Assembly: GCA_018304505.1 (NCBI GenBank)
Contig: JAGVWA010000003.1
Coordinates: forward strand, 1-58,213
Source: Nanobdellati archaeon
GTDB lineage: Archaea; B1Sed10-29; JAGVWA01
Direction: 5' to 3'
DNA length: 58,213 nucleotides
Shown piece after piece: positions 57,772 through 58,213 of this stretch; the first letter of the stretch is position 1, and the number at the start of each line of letters is the position of its first letter. Under the pieces are notes generated by a model. The model was not told the origin of the DNA. It made no database searches and saw only the letters and a list, made by a program, of their open reading frames with translations. The position numbers and the translations under genes are program-made.

Positions 57772-58213
57772 ATGGCAGCAGCAAAAGAGCTCCTAGACTG
57801 GATCCGGAAAAACCTTGACCAAGGTAAGGATCCAGACGTGATAATTCAGGAGCTCAAGGACACGGGTTATACTACAGAGCAGGTCATCGAGGCCTTTGAA
57901 CAAGTAACGCAAGAAGAAGGCGTAGAAGAGCCTGCTGCAGCGCCAGAAGAGGCACCGGAAATCGGGTTCGCTGAAGAAATCATTGCAGCAGAACCCCTGC
58001 CCCAAATGCCGCAAGCACAGGCAGGCGGAATGATGCCAAGCCCAATGTCATTTGAGCCGCAGCCCTTTGGCGGCGAAGAAACAACAGCAGGGGAAGGCGC
58101 GTCAACCATGACGTACCTCATCATTGCTGCTGCGGTAATCATCATCGGCGCTGCCTTGTGGTTCTTTTTCCTTCAGCCAAAACCCGCAGAAGTTGGGCCA
58201 ATAATTGAAGAGG
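57772..58213 (+). CDS. Membrane protein with UBA-like N-terminus (partial at right edge)
   Basis: 147 codons from ATG 57772, open to the window end. The N-terminal 40 residues (LLDWIRKNLDQGKDPDVII..GYTTEQVIEAFEQV) form a small three-helix, UBA/CUE-like unit. An acidic Glu/Pro/Ala linker follows, then a membrane helix (MTYLIIAAAVIIIGAALWFFF) and the start of an external part. TATA-like CTTATAAAC is about 25 bases upstream. Family unknown. Confidence 0.7.
   Translation, partial: MAAAKELLDWIRKNLDQGKDPDVIIQELKDTGYTTEQVIEAFEQVTQEEGVEEPAAAPEEAPEIGFAEEIIAAEPLPQMPQAQAGGMMPSPMSFEPQPFGGEETTAGEGASTMTYLIIAAAVIIIGAALWFFFLQPKPAEVGPIIEE

Noticed and set aside
1-58213. CRISPR arrays, rRNA genes, insertion sequences or integrases
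   Set aside because: No regularly spaced 24-37-base repeats, no rRNA sequence and no transposase or recombinase frame are visible in the window.

Overview
The window is archaeal chromosome. Archaeal hallmark genes include both subunits of family D DNA polymerase (the large one carries an intein), two Orc1/Cdc6 initiators, Hel308, NucS/EndoMS, the termination nuclease FttA/aCPSF1, a 20S proteasome beta subunit, NAC, ribosomal proteins uS15 and eS1, archaeosine TGT, Bud32, SecD/SecF, AlaX and SepF. Many genes have a TATA-like box about 25 bases before the start codon (leaderless style); others have a GGTGA-type ribosome binding site. The mix of PolD, SepF, stand-alone Bud32, non-canonical tRNA introns and many lineage-specific small proteins suggests a DPANN-type or early-branching euryarchaeal lineage. 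That placement is inference; no rRNA is present to fix it.

Layout. 1-5800: small unassigned proteins, a short Orc1, a membrane protein and two Lrp-type regulators. 6000-8900: an AT-rich AlbA_2/ATPase regulator, a TPD-type nuclease (relative of human CDIN1), Bud32 and a tiny histone-H1-like protein. 9100-11350: uS15-eS1-DUF92, then a tRNA-Gln gene broken by two introns. 11360-20940: a KaiC-like ATPase, secFD, tRNA modification and editing genes (TrmI, AlaX, ArcTGT), a pilin-like Cys-rich protein and a PIN toxin module with PIN debris. 21000-26300: a HTH/RelE-like module, MscS, a Nog1-like GTPase, UPF0147-TyrRS and a divergent RHH/RelE module between direct repeats. 26380-34900: PolD small and large subunits, SepF with a tail-anchored partner, and full-length Orc1. 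34900-36000: three tandem paralogues of unknown function. 36100-43600: two DsbA-like proteins, Hel308, a DHH phosphoesterase, a flavin reductase and NAC. 43600-52800: a secreted glycoprotein-like protein, FKBP, PsmB, FttA, Fic, MgtE and AsnRS. 52800-58213: three more small unknown proteins, NucS, two PIN modules and two membrane proteins.

Functionally the window combines information processing (replication, repair, tRNA maturation, transcription termination, protein export and turnover) with patches of accessory DNA: toxin-antitoxin modules, decayed PIN genes and orphan proteins. The strongest unexplained signals are: (1) ten small soluble orphan proteins that all begin Met-Trp, six of them in two gene trios; (2) tRNA-Gln(UUG) with a 28-base D-loop intron and a 148-base structured T-loop intron, both with bulge-helix-bulge geometry; (3) a 26-base palindromic element shared by two distant regulator genes; (4) a repeated 13-mer before orc1 and before the PolD operon, which also flanks a toxin module; (5) a PolD mini-intein whose last residue is Arg; and (6) short tandem duplications concentrated in spacers, often starting at a stop codon.
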